From the NCBI RefSeq assembly GCF_000770305.1, contig NZ_JNVB01000021.1, positions 1 through 51,069 of the forward strand: a stretch of DNA of 51,069 nt, in the 5' to 3' direction. Position 1 is the first letter of the stretch; every line of letters begins with the position of its first letter. A program made the translations under genes and the position numbers. The notes under the pieces are model-generated. The model searched no databases and was not told the origin of the DNA. It saw only the letters and a program-made list of their open reading frames with translations. This stretch comes from Erwinia oleae (GTDB lineage Bacteria > Pseudomonadota > Gammaproteobacteria > Enterobacterales > Enterobacteriaceae). Positions 1-9,245 of the stretch are shown here, in pieces.

Positions 1-146
1 TTTTCCGCATTGCCCAACAGAATATTGCCCGCACGCAGCGCCAGCGCATCCATCGCGCCGCTCACCGACACGCCCAGATGGCGCCAGGCGGTGCGACCTG
101 CATCCTGCACGGTATTCAGGGCAGCGCTTTGCATGATCTCAATCAC
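1..146 (-). CDS. pxpC: 5-oxoprolinase subunit C (partial, N-terminus only)
   Basis: Only the first 48 codons are present; the gene runs off the left edge. The visible N-terminus contains the VQDAGR signature, followed by a Gly-rich AMD segment, typical of the biotin-dependent carboxyltransferase / allophanate hydrolase subunit 2 family, to which PxpC belongs. In the family, PxpC works with PxpA and PxpB in ATP-dependent opening of 5-oxoproline to glutamate in the cytoplasm. The chosen start is a GTG whose codon overlaps the TGA of pxpB (GTGA), the usual translational coupling of subunits B and C. An internal ATG at 134 is an alternative. PxpA is not in the window; it may lie to the left. Confidence 0.8.
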   Translation of the reverse strand, partial: MIEIMQSAALNTVQDAGRTAWRHLGVSVSGAMDALALRAGNILLGNAE

Positions 147-787
147 AGTTCAATCCTCTCGGGAACAAAACGAATCGTATCGCCCGGCGCCATCAGCGAA
201 GGCGATGCCGCGAGGGGATCAAACACCTCGATCTCCGCATAGCCAATCGCATTCCAGCCGTTGGGGCCGGTCAGCGCCGACACGCCCGCCTGAGGGCCGC
301 CAATGGTCACGGTGCCTTTCAGCATATGAAGCGAGGGCACTTTTTTACGCGGCGTCGCCAGCAGCGGGTCCAGCCCGTGCAGGTAGCCAAACCCCGGTGC
401 GCTGCCAATCGCAAAGACGGTGTAGCATCCCTGATGATGTCGGCGGATCACTTCACGCGGAGAAAAGCCGGTATGGCGGCAGACCGCCTCCAGATCGGTA
501 GCCTGCTCGCCGCCGTAACAAACCGGGATCTCAATCAGCTTGCCCTGTGGATCGATCGCTTTCGTGGTGCGCCAGGCATGGCGCAGGCGGCGTTCTGTGG
601 CTGCCGGATCGTCTGGTGTGGCGCAGAACAGCACCAGCAGGTTGGTCACCCCGGGGATTAACGCTTCGATATCGTCGCACTGCGTCAGCGTTTGCGCCAG
701 CGACCAGATACGCCGCTGCGCGGGGAGATCGAACGCGCCGGGCGCCTCGATCAGCCATGCGCGGCTGCCCATGGTCGACAGCCTCAT
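143..787 (-). CDS. pxpB: 5-oxoprolinase subunit B (KipI-like)
   Basis: A protein of 214 residues in the PxpB/KipI family (allophanate hydrolase subunit 1 fold). Characteristic stretches are the segment ending in RRIWSLAQ near the N-terminus, EIPVCYGG in the middle, GSAPGFGYLHGL (the family PGFxYL motif) and TIGGPQAGVSALTGPNGW before the C-terminal FDP. Together with PxpC and PxpA it should form cytoplasmic 5-oxoprolinase. The ATG at 787 was chosen because AGGGGAAG lies at ribosome-binding distance and the length then fits the family; an in-frame ATG at 841, directly after the upstream gene's stop, would add 18 residues. It lies downstream of a periplasmic binding-protein gene in the same direction, so uptake and hydrolysis of oxoproline or a related lactam may be coupled (inference). 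Confidence 0.85.
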   Translation of the reverse strand: MRLSTMGSRAWLIEAPGAFDLPAQRRIWSLAQTLTQCDDIEALIPGVTNLLVLFCATPDDPAATERRLRHAWRTTKAIDPQGKLIEIPVCYGGEQATDLEAVCRHTGFSPREVIRRHHQGCYTVFAIGSAPGFGYLHGLDPLLATPRKKVPSLHMLKGTVTIGGPQAGVSALTGPNGWNAIGYAEIEVFDPLAASPSLMAPGDTIRFVPERIEL

Positions 788-843
788 CTCGTCTTCCCCT
801 GTCGTCGCACGACGCGCCGTTAATTCATGCAGCACATCCATGA

Positions 844-1680
844 TTATTCCAGCGGTTCGAATTTCAGGCTTGAAAGCGGCTGAACGCGCTCTTCCCTCAC
901 CATTTTGTATTCGGTATCGGGCCCAATCCAGCTGTTCCATATTTTGTCGATGGTGCCGTTGTCGTCCATGGCTTTCAGACTGCTGTTGACGCTGGCGAGC
1001 AGCTGCGGTTCATCACGCTTCATCCCGATGCCGATCGGTTCGAGCGCCATGGGTTCTTTGATCATCGCGAGGTTGATGCCGTCTTTTTTCGCCTGCGAAA
1101 TCATTTTCATGCCGGTCATGGTATTGGTGACAAAACCGACGGCTTTATTTTGCTCCAGCGCCAGGAAAGCGGAGGCGGCGTCCTGGAACGTTACCGGCTT
1201 GCCGCCTTTCAACACGATAGATTGCTCGGAGGTTGTGCCCTTGGTGGCGCTGATGCGTTTATGTTTAAAATCCGCCAGGGTTTTGTTGGCGTTTGCTTCC
1301 TTGACCAACAGCATCTCTTTGGCAACGTAATAGGGATCGCTGAACTGAATCTGATTGCCGCGCGTTTTGGTGTAGGCCAGGTTAGCAATCAGCACGTCGG
1401 CGCGACCGGTGGCAATGACCGCGATGCGCGCTTCAACTGACGTCGGCATCAGTTGCAGCTTCACGCCCATCTGTCTGGCCAGCGCAGCGCAAAGATCAAC
1501 GTCCATCCCCGCCAGCTGACGCGTTTTCGGATCGGGCGAAGAGAAAGGCGTCACGTCAGAGTAAACGGCGCATTTTAATTCACCACGCGATTTAATATCC
1601 GACAGCACATCCGCTTTAGCGGACGTCATCGCCAGGAACAGCGGCAATACCAGTGCACAGGAGCCATATTTGAGTCTCAT
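844..1680 (-). CDS. Periplasmic substrate-binding protein, amino-acid ABC transporter family 3
   Basis: 278 residues with a cleavable signal peptide (basic start, hydrophobic stretch, cleavage near SAKA-DV). The mature part has the family 3 solute-binding layout: a first lobe with LKCAVYSDVTPFSS and MDVDLCAALARQMGV, the ARIAVIATGRADVLIANL segment that usually lines the ligand cleft, and FSDPYYVAKEMLL. Such proteins bind polar amino acids in the periplasm and deliver them to a membrane permease. No permease or ATPase gene is adjacent in this window. A GAGGGT ribosome binding site sits 8 bases before the ATG. It precedes pxpB by only a short gap, so the ligand might be 5-oxoproline or a related amino-acid derivative; this is an inference from context. 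Confidence 0.8.
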   Translation of the reverse strand: MRLKYGSCALVLPLFLAMTSAKADVLSDIKSRGELKCAVYSDVTPFSSPDPKTRQLAGMDVDLCAALARQMGVKLQLMPTSVEARIAVIATGRADVLIANLAYTKTRGNQIQFSDPYYVAKEMLLVKEANANKTLADFKHKRISATKGTTSEQSIVLKGGKPVTFQDAASAFLALEQNKAVGFVTNTMTGMKMISQAKKDGINLAMIKEPMALEPIGIGMKRDEPQLLASVNSSLKAMDDNGTIDKIWNSWIGPDTEYKMVREERVQPLSSLKFEPLE

Positions 1681-1927
1681 TGCTGTTTACCCTCAATCGC
1701 TTTTACAGGATGAAAAATGACTATATCGACATTGGATCAGGCCAGGGTAAGAGGGAAAGCCTGTAGGGAGATACAGGATTTATATGACAGCCGATGAAAG
1801 ACGGGTAATAAGTAAAATCTATCCGGCGAAAACAAAATACTCTTATCCGCTCCGCTTTTTTACCCTCTAAGGTAGCCCTTAATACGGTGTTGCAACCGCC
1901 TCTCCCCAATCCGAAGGTAAGCTATTC

Positions 1928-2845
1928 ATGAATGCCAGAGTGGGCGTTTCCCTGAAAATAGTCTCTGCATTATGCGCAACATTAATGCTCGCGTGCGTTA
2001 AAGGTTTACAGGGCGCTATTCCAACCGGCGAAGTGATTTTTTTCCGCTCGTTTGTCGCCATGTTTCCCCTGCTGATCTGGTTAAAAATGCAGGGTAAGGT
2101 TCTGGAGAGTCTGAAAACACGCAATATTTTCGGCCACTTTATTCGCGGTTTTTCCGGCACCGGCGGAATGTATTTTAACTATCTGGCGCTGGTTTATATT
2201 TCGCTGGCGGATGCCACCGCCATCAGCTATGCCGCGCCGCTGTTTACCGTCATTATGGCGGCCCTGCTGTTAAAAGAGAGCGTTCGCCTCGCTCGCTGGA
2301 TCGCCGTTGTGGTGGGTTTTTCCGGCATTATCATCATGCTTTCGGCAAATTTAACCGCAGGAAGCTCTTTTTTCTCTGCCGGTGGCGCGCACGCTGGCGC
2401 GGGAATTGGCGCCGTCTTCGCGCTGATCGCCGCGCTCTGTTCTGCCACCTCAAGCGTTCAGATTCGTTTTCTTAACGGCATGGAGAAACCCGGCGCCATT
2501 GTGTTCTATTTTTCCCTGATGACCACGCTGATTGGTCTGGCGACGGCGCTGTTCGGCTGGCGCATGCCTTCTCCAGCGCAGTTTTTATTGCTGACGGGCT
2601 GCGGTTTTTTTGGCGGCATGGCGCAGATACTGGTGACGCTCAGCCTGCGTTATACCGACGCCTCTTTGCTGGCGCCGTTTGATTACACCACGCTGGTATG
2701 GTCGATGGTCATTGGCTATCTGTTCCTGGGCAGTCTGCCAGGACCGGCAACGCTGGTGGGCGCCTCAATCGTCGCGCTGGCCGGGATCTTTGCTGTCTGG
2801 AGCGATCGCCGCCAGCGACGAGGCCATGTGATGCGCTCCACCTGA
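1928..2845 (+). CDS. DMT-family (EamA) permease, probable metabolite exporter
   Basis: 305 residues, almost entirely hydrophobic with about ten predicted membrane segments in two halves, the architecture of EamA/RhaT drug-metabolite transporters. The first half carries PTGEVIFFRS and the second begins near GAVFALIAALCSATSSVQ, the usual repeat of the EamA unit. Family members export amino acids, nucleosides or toxic metabolites across the inner membrane; the substrate cannot be read from the sequence. It is divergent from the binding-protein gene across about 250 bases and is followed within 6 bases by the convergent HxlR gene. AAGGT precedes the ATG at a suitable distance. Confidence 0.8.
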   Translation: MNARVGVSLKIVSALCATLMLACVKGLQGAIPTGEVIFFRSFVAMFPLLIWLKMQGKVLESLKTRNIFGHFIRGFSGTGGMYFNYLALVYISLADATAISYAAPLFTVIMAALLLKESVRLARWIAVVVGFSGIIIMLSANLTAGSSFFSAGGAHAGAGIGAVFALIAALCSATSSVQIRFLNGMEKPGAIVFYFSLMTTLIGLATALFGWRMPSPAQFLLLTGCGFFGGMAQILVTLSLRYTDASLLAPFDYTTLVWSMVIGYLFLGSLPGPATLVGASIVALAGIFAVWSDRRQRRGHVMRST

Positions 2846-2851
2846 CGCCCG

Positions 2852-3250
2852 TTATTCGTCATATCGCGCCCTGGCGGCGCGGAAACGATCGGCCGAACTG
2901 ATGATCCAGTGCCAGAGCGGCAGCATCTGAATCAGTAATTCTTTACCCAGATCGGTGATGGAATAGACCACGCGCGGCCGCTTTTCCTGAAAATCGTGGC
3001 GGGCGATGAGGCCGTCCCGCTCCAGCTGGCGTAGCGTTCGCGTCAGCATTCTCTGCGTGACGCCTTGCAGCAAACGGCCGATTTCCGCGTGTCGCAGTGG
3101 CCCGCGGGTGCCCAGAAGATGCACCACGCCCAGCGACCAGCGGTTGCCCGCATGGGTGAGAATGTCCCGCTTCAGGCCATCATCGTCATCGCTTAATCCT
3201 TCACAAATCGCTTCAGAAAATTGCAGTACCGCTTCCTGATCCCACGCCAT
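2852..3250 (-). CDS. HxlR-family winged-helix transcriptional regulator
   Basis: 132 residues. The core GNRWSLGVVHLLGTRGPLRHAEIGRLL, split by family convention into helix 1 and helix 2, followed by GVTQRMLTRTLRQLERDGLI and a wing with RVVYSITDLGKELL, is the HxlR/MarR-like winged helix. HxlR proteins are small cytoplasmic dimers that often sense electrophiles, quinones or aldehydes and regulate a divergently placed oxidoreductase gene, which is the arrangement here. The start at 3250 is preferred over upstream in-frame ATGs because GGAGG lies just before it. A short Asp-rich stretch (DDDD) lies about 20 residues in. It usually lacks a separate ligand domain, as here. Confidence 0.85.
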   Translation of the reverse strand: MAWDQEAVLQFSEAICEGLSDDDDGLKRDILTHAGNRWSLGVVHLLGTRGPLRHAEIGRLLQGVTQRMLTRTLRQLERDGLIARHDFQEKRPRVVYSITDLGKELLIQMLPLWHWIISSADRFRAARARYDE

Positions 3251-3283
3251 TTCGCCTCCGGTATCACTGATGTGCCTGATTGA

Positions 3284-3302
3284 ACACGCTTTCATCACGT
3301 GT
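3284..3302. promoter_or_regulatory. Candidate HxlR operator between divergent genes
   Basis: The sequence ACACG, nine bases, CGTGT forms an inverted repeat in the 81-base gap between the HxlR gene and the oxidoreductase gene. Its position fits autoregulation and control of the divergent partner. No consensus can be checked here and the arms are only 5 bases, so this is tentative. Confidence 0.3.
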
Positions 3303-3331
3303 CAGGCTGATGTCACACAACAGGAGGAAGT

Positions 3332-4258
3332 ATGACCTATTCAACTGAAAAATCAGCCATTGCTGTTTTAGTACTTGGTGCGGGCGAGCTGGGTATGCCG
3401 GTGTTGCGGGCAATGAGCCGCAAAGCACAAAGCCATTCACAGGTCACAGTCAGCGTGCTGCTCAGAACACCAGCCGCCCATGCTGCGTCCGGCTCGCAAA
3501 AAGCGCGGCGTGACGCGTTAGCGGATTTGAATATTTCGGTGGTAGAGGGCGATTTACAGCAGCAGTCAGTTGCTGAACTGAGCGCGCTGTTCCGCTCGTT
3601 TGACGCAGTCATTAATTGCAGTGGCTTTGTTGGCGGGCCGGGAACGCAAATAAAGATCACCCAGGCCGTATTACAGGCAAAGGTGCCGCGATATTTTCCC
3701 TGGCAGTTTGGCGTTGACTACGACATCGTGGGCAAAGGCAGTGGGCAGCAGGTATGGGATGAGCAGTTGGAGGTGCGCCACCTGCTGCGCGCGCAGCGCG
3801 AGACGGATTGGGTGATTGTTTCAACAGGCATTTTTACCAGTTATCTGTTCGATCCCGCTTTTGGCGTGGTGGATGCGGCGAACAAAACCGTTTATGCCCC
3901 TGGCGACTGGCAGAATGCGGTGACGCTGACCACGCCAGAAGATATTGGTGTGCTGACCGCCGAGATATTTTTCCACCAGCCAGAAATTCGTAATGAAGTG
4001 GTGTACATCGCGGGCGATACGCTGACGTACGAGGCGCTTGCCGATTTAATGCAGGCTCGCTGGCAGGGAGAGATCACGCGAAAGCTGCTGGATAAAGAAA
4101 CGCTGCTCGCCGACGTGCAGGCGCGTCCCGATGACGTGGCGGCAAAATACCGCCTCGCCTTTGCGCGCCCTGACGGCGTGGCATGGGATAAGTCGGAGAC
4201 CTTTAACGCACGGCACAAAATAGCGACCATTACCGCTGAACAGTGGCTTGCCGGTTAG
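3332..4258 (+). CDS. NmrA-like / isoflavone-reductase-like NAD(P)-binding oxidoreductase
   Basis: 308 residues with an N-terminal Rossmann fold: a beta strand then VLGAGELGMPVLRAM, the glycine-rich dinucleotide-binding loop, with LLRT after strand 2 and VVEGDL after strand 3. The middle NCSGFVGGPGTQIKITQAVL and FPWQFGVDYD resemble NmrA-like and phenylcoumaran/isoflavone reductase-like proteins, which reduce aromatic alcohol derivatives or act as NAD(P)-sensing proteins. The substrate is unknown. An AGGAGGAAG ribosome binding site lies 2-5 bases upstream of the ATG. It is divergent from an HxlR gene, so expression is probably switched by that regulator in response to a reactive small molecule (inference). 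Confidence 0.75.
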   Translation: MTYSTEKSAIAVLVLGAGELGMPVLRAMSRKAQSHSQVTVSVLLRTPAAHAASGSQKARRDALADLNISVVEGDLQQQSVAELSALFRSFDAVINCSGFVGGPGTQIKITQAVLQAKVPRYFPWQFGVDYDIVGKGSGQQVWDEQLEVRHLLRAQRETDWVIVSTGIFTSYLFDPAFGVVDAANKTVYAPGDWQNAVTLTTPEDIGVLTAEIFFHQPEIRNEVVYIAGDTLTYEALADLMQARWQGEITRKLLDKETLLADVQARPDDVAAKYRLAFARPDGVAWDKSETFNARHKIATITAEQWLAG

Positions 4259-4289
4259 CACGACAGCCAGCCTGCGCTCAGACAAACAA

Positions 4290-4309
4290 AACCCCGCCGA
4301 AGCGGGGTT
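4290..4309. terminator. Bidirectional intrinsic terminator between oxidoreductase gene and ssb
   Basis: AACCCCGC, loop CGAA, GCGGGGTT is a perfect 8-bp stem with an A-rich 5' flank and T-containing 3' flank. It lies between two convergent genes and can serve both. Confidence 0.8.
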
Positions 4310-4342
4310 GTTCAACGCGCATACGAAAAGCATTAAACGGGA

Positions 4343-4897
4343 TCAGAACGGAATATCGTCGTCAAAATCCATTGGCGGCTCGTTACCCGCCGGGGCATTG
4401 TTCTGCTGCTGCGGCTGTTGCTGTGGACGGGACTGCTGCTGCTGACCACCGCCGCTGTATTGGTTGCTGCCGCCCTGCGGCTGCTGCGGCTGGCCCCAGC
4501 CGTTGTTGTTATTGCCGCCAGCCGGTGCGCCAGCGCCGCCGCCGTTCTGGCGTCCGCCCAGCATCTGCATGGTGCCGCCAATATTGACCACGACTTCAGT
4601 AGTATATTTTTCTACGCCAGCCTGATCGGTCCACTTACGCGTTTGCAGTGCGCCTTCAATATAAACCTGCGAGCCTTTACGCAGGTATTCGCCCGCGACT
4701 TCCGCCAGCTTGCCGAACAGCACCACGCGGTGCCATTCAGTTTTCTCTTTCGTTTCGCCGGTTTGCTTATCACGCCAGCTTTCAGACGTGGCCAGGGTGA
4801 TGTTGGCAACGGCGCCGCCATTCGGCATGTAGCGGACTTCCGGGTCCTGGCCCAGATTTCCGACAAGAATCACTTTGTTAACGCCTCTGCTGGCCAT
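4343..4897 (-). CDS. ssb: Single-stranded DNA-binding protein
   Basis: 184 residues. The N-terminal OB fold (about 1-110) is near-identical in pattern to E. coli SSB, with [39 protein letters not shown] and YVEG-type [12 protein letters not shown] Gly/Asn/Gln-rich disordered linker follows, and the protein ends in the acidic tip MDFDDDIPF, which docks repair and replication partners. It coats single-stranded DNA as a tetramer during replication, recombination and repair. The linker contains long glutamine runs (QQQQ, QQQPQQQ). It diverges from uvrA and shares the LexA box in the spacer, as in E. coli. Confidence 0.97.
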   Translation of the reverse strand: MASRGVNKVILVGNLGQDPEVRYMPNGGAVANITLATSESWRDKQTGETKEKTEWHRVVLFGKLAEVAGEYLRKGSQVYIEGALQTRKWTDQAGVEKYTTEVVVNIGGTMQMLGGRQNGGGAGAPAGGNNNNGWGQPQQPQGGSNQYSGGGQQQQSRPQQQPQQQNNAPAGNEPPMDFDDDIPF

Positions 4898-5091
4898 GGT
4901 CGTGTCTCCGATGAATGTTCTGCTTTAAGTCTAAGCCGAAAATTCTAACATGCCATACCCGCACTTCCTACTTTGGAATAGCGCTCGGAAAGGGTTTATC
5001 GCGTTTGCAGCGTTGCAGGCCGCGTCCTGCCTCGGATCGTAAATTTCCGCTGATGTTGCGGCGCGTCTCATGCCTCGCCTGCAAAAGAACA

Positions 5092-5107
5092 CTGTATATC
5101 CAATCAG
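5092..5107. promoter_or_regulatory. LexA (SOS) box of the uvrA/ssb divergent promoters
   Basis: CTGTATATCCAATCAG matches the CTG-N10-CAG LexA core and occupies the position of the E. coli uvrA-ssb SOS box. It lies about 80 bases before the uvrA start and about 195 before ssb, so LexA should repress uvrA directly and may affect one ssb promoter. Confidence 0.85.
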
Positions 5108-5185
5108 GTTATTTTGTGCCATAATTACTGGCTTAATTCTGGCCGTGTCCGCACGGTGAGGCTCGTGTAACTCCGGGAAGTGTGA

Positions 5186-8017
5186 ATGGATAAGATCGAA
5201 GTACGGGGTGCCCGCACCCATAATTTGAAAAATATCAACCTGATCATCCCTCGCGACAAACTGATCGTTATCACCGGCCTTTCGGGCTCTGGTAAGTCCT
5301 CGCTGGCGTTTGACACGCTGTACGCAGAAGGGCAGCGTCGCTACGTAGAATCGCTTTCTGCCTATGCGCGTCAGTTTCTCTCCCTGATGGAAAAACCGGA
5401 TGTTGATCATATCGAAGGGCTGTCGCCTGCGATTTCGATTGAGCAAAAGTCCACTTCACATAACCCACGCTCGACCGTGGGCACGATCACTGAAATTCAT
5501 GACTACCTGCGCCTGCTGTTTGCTCGCGTCGGCGAACCGCGCTGCCCGGATCATGACGTTCCACTGGCCGCGCAAACCGTCAGCCAGATGGTGGATAACG
5601 TGCTGGCGCTGCCGGAAGGGCATCGCCTGATGCTGCTGGCGCCGATTGTCAAAGAGCGCAAGGGCGAGCATACCAAAACGCTGGAAAATCTGGCGACGCA
5701 GGGCTATATCCGCGCTCGCATTGACGGTGAAGTGTGCGACCTTTCCGATCCGCCGAAGCTGGAGCTTCAGAAGAAGCACACTATTGAAGTGGTGGTGGAT
5801 CGCTTCAAGGTGCGTGAAGATCTGCAACAGCGCCTTGCCGAATCGTTTGAAACGGCGCTGGAGCTTTCCGGCGGCACGGCGGTTGTAGCCAATATGGACG
5901 ATGCCAGCGTTGAAGAGCTGGTCTTTTCCGCCAACTTTGCCTGTCCCGTCTGCGGCTACAGCATGTCTGAACTGGAACCGCGCCTGTTCTCGTTTAACAA
6001 TCCGGCAGGCGCCTGCCCAACCTGTGATGGTTTGGGCGTGCAACAGTATTTCGATCCCGATCGCGTGGTGCAGAACCCGGAGCTGTCGCTGGCGGGCGGC
6101 GCTATTCGCGGATGGGATCGCCGCAACTTCTACTATTTTCAGATGCTGCGTTCGCTGGCCGAACACCTGAATTTTGATGTTGAATCCCCTTTTGATTCGC
6201 TGGATGACAAAGCGCGAAGCGTGATCCTTTACGGCTCAGGGAAAGAGAGCATCCAGTTCAAATATATCAACGACCGTGGCGACACCTCGGTGCGTCGGCA
6301 TCCGTTCGAAGGCGTGCTGCATAATATGGAGCGCCGTTACAAAGAGACGGAATCCTCCGCGGTACGCGAGGATCTGGCTAAGTTTATCAGCAACCGTCCC
6401 TGCACCAGCTGTCACGGTACGCGTCTCAAGCGTGAAGCGCGCCACGTATTTGTGGAAAACACCACGCTGCCGGCCATTTCTGATATGAGCATCGGCCATG
6501 CGATGGCGTTTTTCCAGAACATGAAGCTGAGCGGACAACGGGCAAAAATTGCTGAGAAAGTGCTGAAAGAGATCGGCGATCGCCTGAAGTTTTTGGTTAA
6601 CGTTGGCCTCAACTATCTTTCGATGTCGCGCTCAGCAGAAACGCTTTCAGGCGGCGAGGCGCAGCGTATTCGCCTGGCGAGCCAGATCGGCGCAGGACTT
6701 GTTGGCGTCATGTACGTGCTGGATGAACCGTCAATCGGTTTGCATCAGCGTGATAACGAACGCCTGTTGGAAACGCTGGTGCATCTGCGCAATCTGGGCA
6801 ACACGGTGATTGTGGTTGAGCATGACGAAGACGCGATCCGCGCGGCAGATCATGTGATTGATATCGGGCCGGGCGCAGGCGTGCACGGCGGTCAGATTGT
6901 GGCAGAGGGAACCGTTGACGATATCATGGCGGTGAAGGATTCACTGACCGGTCAATACCTTAGCGGCAAGCGCGGTATTAAAGTACCGGAAGAACGGGTA
7001 AAAGCCGATCCGGGCAAAGTGCTGAAAATCACCGGCGCGAAAGGCAACAACCTGAAGGACGTCACGCTCTCCCTGCCGGTTGGCCTGTTCAGCTGCATTA
7101 CCGGCGTGTCCGGCTCCGGCAAGTCCACGTTGATCAACGATACGCTCTTCCCGATTGCGCAGCGTCAGTTAAACGGCGCCACCATTGCCGAGGCGGCGCC
7201 TTACCGCGACGTAACCGGCATGGAGCATTTCGACAAGGTTATCGATATTAATCAGAGCCCAATCGGCCGCACGCCACGATCCAACCCGGCCACCTATACC
7301 GGCATTTTCACGCCGGTACGCGAGCTGTTCGCCGGGGTGCCGGAATCGCGTACGCGCGGCTATACGCCGGGTCGCTTCAGCTTTAACGTGCGCGGCGGCC
7401 GTTGCGAAGCGTGCCAGGGCGACGGCGTGATTAAGGTGGAGATGCACTTCCTGCCGGATATTTACGTGCCGTGCGATCAGTGCAAAGGCAAACGTTATAA
7501 CCGCGAAACGCTGGAAATTAAATACAAGGGTAAAAGCATTCACGAAGTGCTGGAGATGACCATCGAAGAGGCGCGCGAATTCTTTGATGCCGTGCCGGCG
7601 CTGGCGCGCAAGCTGCAAACACTGATGGACGTCGGCCTTTCGTATATTCGTCTGGGGCAGTCAGCCACCACGCTCTCCGGCGGCGAAGCGCAGCGCGTTA
7701 AGCTGGCGCGCGAACTGTCGAAACGCGGCACCGGTCAGACGCTCTATATTCTTGATGAACCAACCACCGGCCTGCACTTTGCCGATATTCAGCAACTGCT
7801 GGAGGTTCTGCATCAGTTGAGGGATCAGGGCAATACCATTGTGGTGATTGAACACAATCTGGACGTGATTAAAACCGCAGACTGGATTGTTGATCTCGGC
7901 CCGGAGGGCGGCAGCGGCGGTGGGCAGATACTGGTTTCCGGCACGCCGGAAACGGTGGCGAAATGCGCAGAATCGCATACCGCCCGCTTCCTTAAGCCCT
8001 TGCTTAAACTCAAGTAA
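5186..8017 (+). CDS. uvrA: Excinuclease ABC subunit UvrA
   Basis: 943 residues, close to the 940 of E. coli. It has two ABC ATPase modules: Walker [10 protein letters not shown] near residue 31 and GVSGSGKST near residue 640, each with an ABC signature ([14 protein letters not shown] and [14 protein letters not shown]) and a Walker B ending in LDEPS or LDEPT. Zinc-binding cysteine pairs are visible (CPVCGYS with CPTCDG, CTSCHGT, and CEACQGDG with CDQCKGKR). UvrA dimers scan DNA, recognise bulky lesions and load UvrB at the start of nucleotide excision repair. The gene is behind a LexA box, so it belongs to the SOS regulon, and is closed by an intrinsic terminator. Confidence 0.98.
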   Translation: MDKIEVRGARTHNLKNINLIIPRDKLIVITGLSGSGKSSLAFDTLYAEGQRRYVESLSAYARQFLSLMEKPDVDHIEGLSPAISIEQKSTSHNPRSTVGTITEIHDYLRLLFARVGEPRCPDHDVPLAAQTVSQMVDNVLALPEGHRLMLLAPIVKERKGEHTKTLENLATQGYIRARIDGEVCDLSDPPKLELQKKHTIEVVVDRFKVREDLQQRLAESFETALELSGGTAVVANMDDASVEELVFSANFACPVCGYSMSELEPRLFSFNNPAGACPTCDGLGVQQYFDPDRVVQNPELSLAGGAIRGWDRRNFYYFQMLRSLAEHLNFDVESPFDSLDDKARSVILYGSGKESIQFKYINDRGDTSVRRHPFEGVLHNMERRYKETESSAVREDLAKFISNRPCTSCHGTRLKREARHVFVENTTLPAISDMSIGHAMAFFQNMKLSGQRAKIAEKVLKEIGDRLKFLVNVGLNYLSMSRSAETLSGGEAQRIRLASQIGAGLVGVMYVLDEPSIGLHQRDNERLLETLVHLRNLGNTVIVVEHDEDAIRAADHVIDIGPGAGVHGGQIVAEGTVDDIMAVKDSLTGQYLSGKRGIKVPEERVKADPGKVLKITGAKGNNLKDVTLSLPVGLFSCITGVSGSGKSTLINDTLFPIAQRQLNGATIAEAAPYRDVTGMEHFDKVIDINQSPIGRTPRSNPATYTGIFTPVRELFAGVPESRTRGYTPGRFSFNVRGGRCEACQGDGVIKVEMHFLPDIYVPCDQCKGKRYNRETLEIKYKGKSIHEVLEMTIEEAREFFDAVPALARKLQTLMDVGLSYIRLGQSATTLSGGEAQRVKLARELSKRGTGQTLYILDEPTTGLHFADIQQLLEVLHQLRDQGNTIVVIEHNLDVIKTADWIVDLGPEGGSGGGQILVSGTPETVAKCAESHTARFLKPLLKLK

Positions 8018-8024
8018 AATCCTC

Positions 8025-8048
8025 ATGGGGCGACGTTTTTCGCCCCAT
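8025..8048 (+). terminator. uvrA intrinsic terminator
   Basis: ATGGGGCGA, a T-rich loop, TCGCCCCAT form a 9-bp perfect stem beginning 8 bases after the uvrA stop. The T residues after the stem are few, so termination may rely on stem strength. Confidence 0.75.
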
Positions 8049-8070
8049 TTACTGCACGGTTCCTCATCAA

Positions 8071-8087
8071 CTTGCAGGATCAGGCAA
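8071..8087. promoter_or_regulatory. Inverted repeat upstream of the alcohol dehydrogenase gene
   Basis: CTTGC, seven bases, then GCAAG, about 95 bases before the gene start. Redox- and aldehyde-sensing regulators use short dyads like this, but no matching regulator gene is adjacent. It could equally overlap a -35 element. Confidence 0.25.
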
Positions 8088-8182
8088 GATTCAGACAGGT
8101 TTCGGTATACCCGCTTCGCCACTCTCTGACTATCCTTATGGTTCCGCGTTACCTCTACAACGCTTTCATAACTGGAGATACC

Positions 8183-9235
8183 ATGAATATCACTCATGCC
8201 TGGGCTGCACAGGATGCAAAATCGAAGCTGGCCCCTTTTGACTACCAGCCACGTGAGCTGCGTGAACACGATGTCCAGATTGAAGTTATATACTGTGGCG
8301 TGTGCCATTCCGACCTGCATCAGGCCCGCAACGAGTGGAAAAACACCATTTTTCCGGTCGTACCTGGCCATGAAATCGTTGGACGCGTAACGGCTGTTGG
8401 CGGTCATACGCACAAATACAAAGTGGGCGATATTGTCGGCGTTGGCTGTATGGTTGATTCCTGTCGTAGCTGTGCCAGCTGTGATGAAGGGCTTGAGCAG
8501 TACTGCGAAAATGGCTTTACCGCAACGTATAATGGCGAAGACCGTCAAACCGGCGATATCACCTACGGCGGCTATTCCACTCAGGTCGTGGTCAACGAAG
8601 ACTTCGTCCTGCGCATTCCTGAAAACCTGGATCTGGCCGGCACCGCGCCGCTGCTGTGTGCAGGCATCACCACCTATTCGCCGTTGCATCACTGGAAAGT
8701 GGGCCCTGGCAAAAAAGTGGGCATCGTCGGCCTCGGCGGCCTCGGCCACATGGGCGTGAAAATTGCCCACGCGATGGGCGCGCACGTGGTGCTTTTCACC
8801 ACCTCGCCATCAAAAATCGAAGACGGCAAGCGTCTTGGTGCCGATGAAGTGGTAATTTCTAAAGACGCCGACCAGATGGCGGCCCACGTCAACAGCTTCG
8901 ACTTTATCCTTAACACCGTTGCGGCTGAGCACGATCTGAATCCGTTTATCAACCTGCTGCGCCGTGATGGCAATATGACGCTGGTTGGCGTGCCGGAAAA
9001 TAATCATCCTTCACCGGATGTTGCCAGCCTGATATTCAAACGCCGTAGCGTGGCCGGTTCACTGATTGGCGGCATCAAAGAAACGCAGGACATGCTGGAT
9101 TTCTGCGGCAAACACAATATCACTTCAGATATTGAGATGATCAATATGAATGAGATCAACGAAGCCTACGAACGCATGCTGAAAAGCGACGTGAAATACC
9201 GCTTTGTTATCGACATTGATACGCTGCGCGGCTGA
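8183..9235 (+). CDS. Zinc-dependent NAD(P) alcohol dehydrogenase / aldehyde reductase, YahK-like
   Basis: 350 residues of the medium-chain dehydrogenase family. Catalytic zinc ligands are seen in YCGVCHSDLHQ (Cys) and PGHEIVGRV (His-Glu); the structural zinc lobe is GCMVDSCRSCASCDEGLEQYC. The cofactor loop is GIVGLGGLGHMGVKIAHAMG. The pattern resembles E. coli YahK and cinnamyl-alcohol-dehydrogenase-like reductases, which turn aldehydes into alcohols with NADPH; a preference for NADPH is inferred only from the family. The ATG at 8183 follows GGAGA; a longer in-frame extension upstream has no ribosome binding site. It is inserted between uvrA and yjbR relative to E. coli. Confidence 0.88.
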   Translation: MNITHAWAAQDAKSKLAPFDYQPRELREHDVQIEVIYCGVCHSDLHQARNEWKNTIFPVVPGHEIVGRVTAVGGHTHKYKVGDIVGVGCMVDSCRSCASCDEGLEQYCENGFTATYNGEDRQTGDITYGGYSTQVVVNEDFVLRIPENLDLAGTAPLLCAGITTYSPLHHWKVGPGKKVGIVGLGGLGHMGVKIAHAMGAHVVLFTTSPSKIEDGKRLGADEVVISKDADQMAAHVNSFDFILNTVAAEHDLNPFINLLRRDGNMTLVGVPENNHPSPDVASLIFKRRSVAGSLIGGIKETQDMLDFCGKHNITSDIEMINMNEINEAYERMLKSDVKYRFVIDIDTLRG

Positions 9236-9245
9236 TTGCGCAATC

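Noticed and set aside
7661..8785. 374-codon reading opposite uvrA and the dehydrogenase
   Set aside because: It crosses a terminator and two real genes; no domain.
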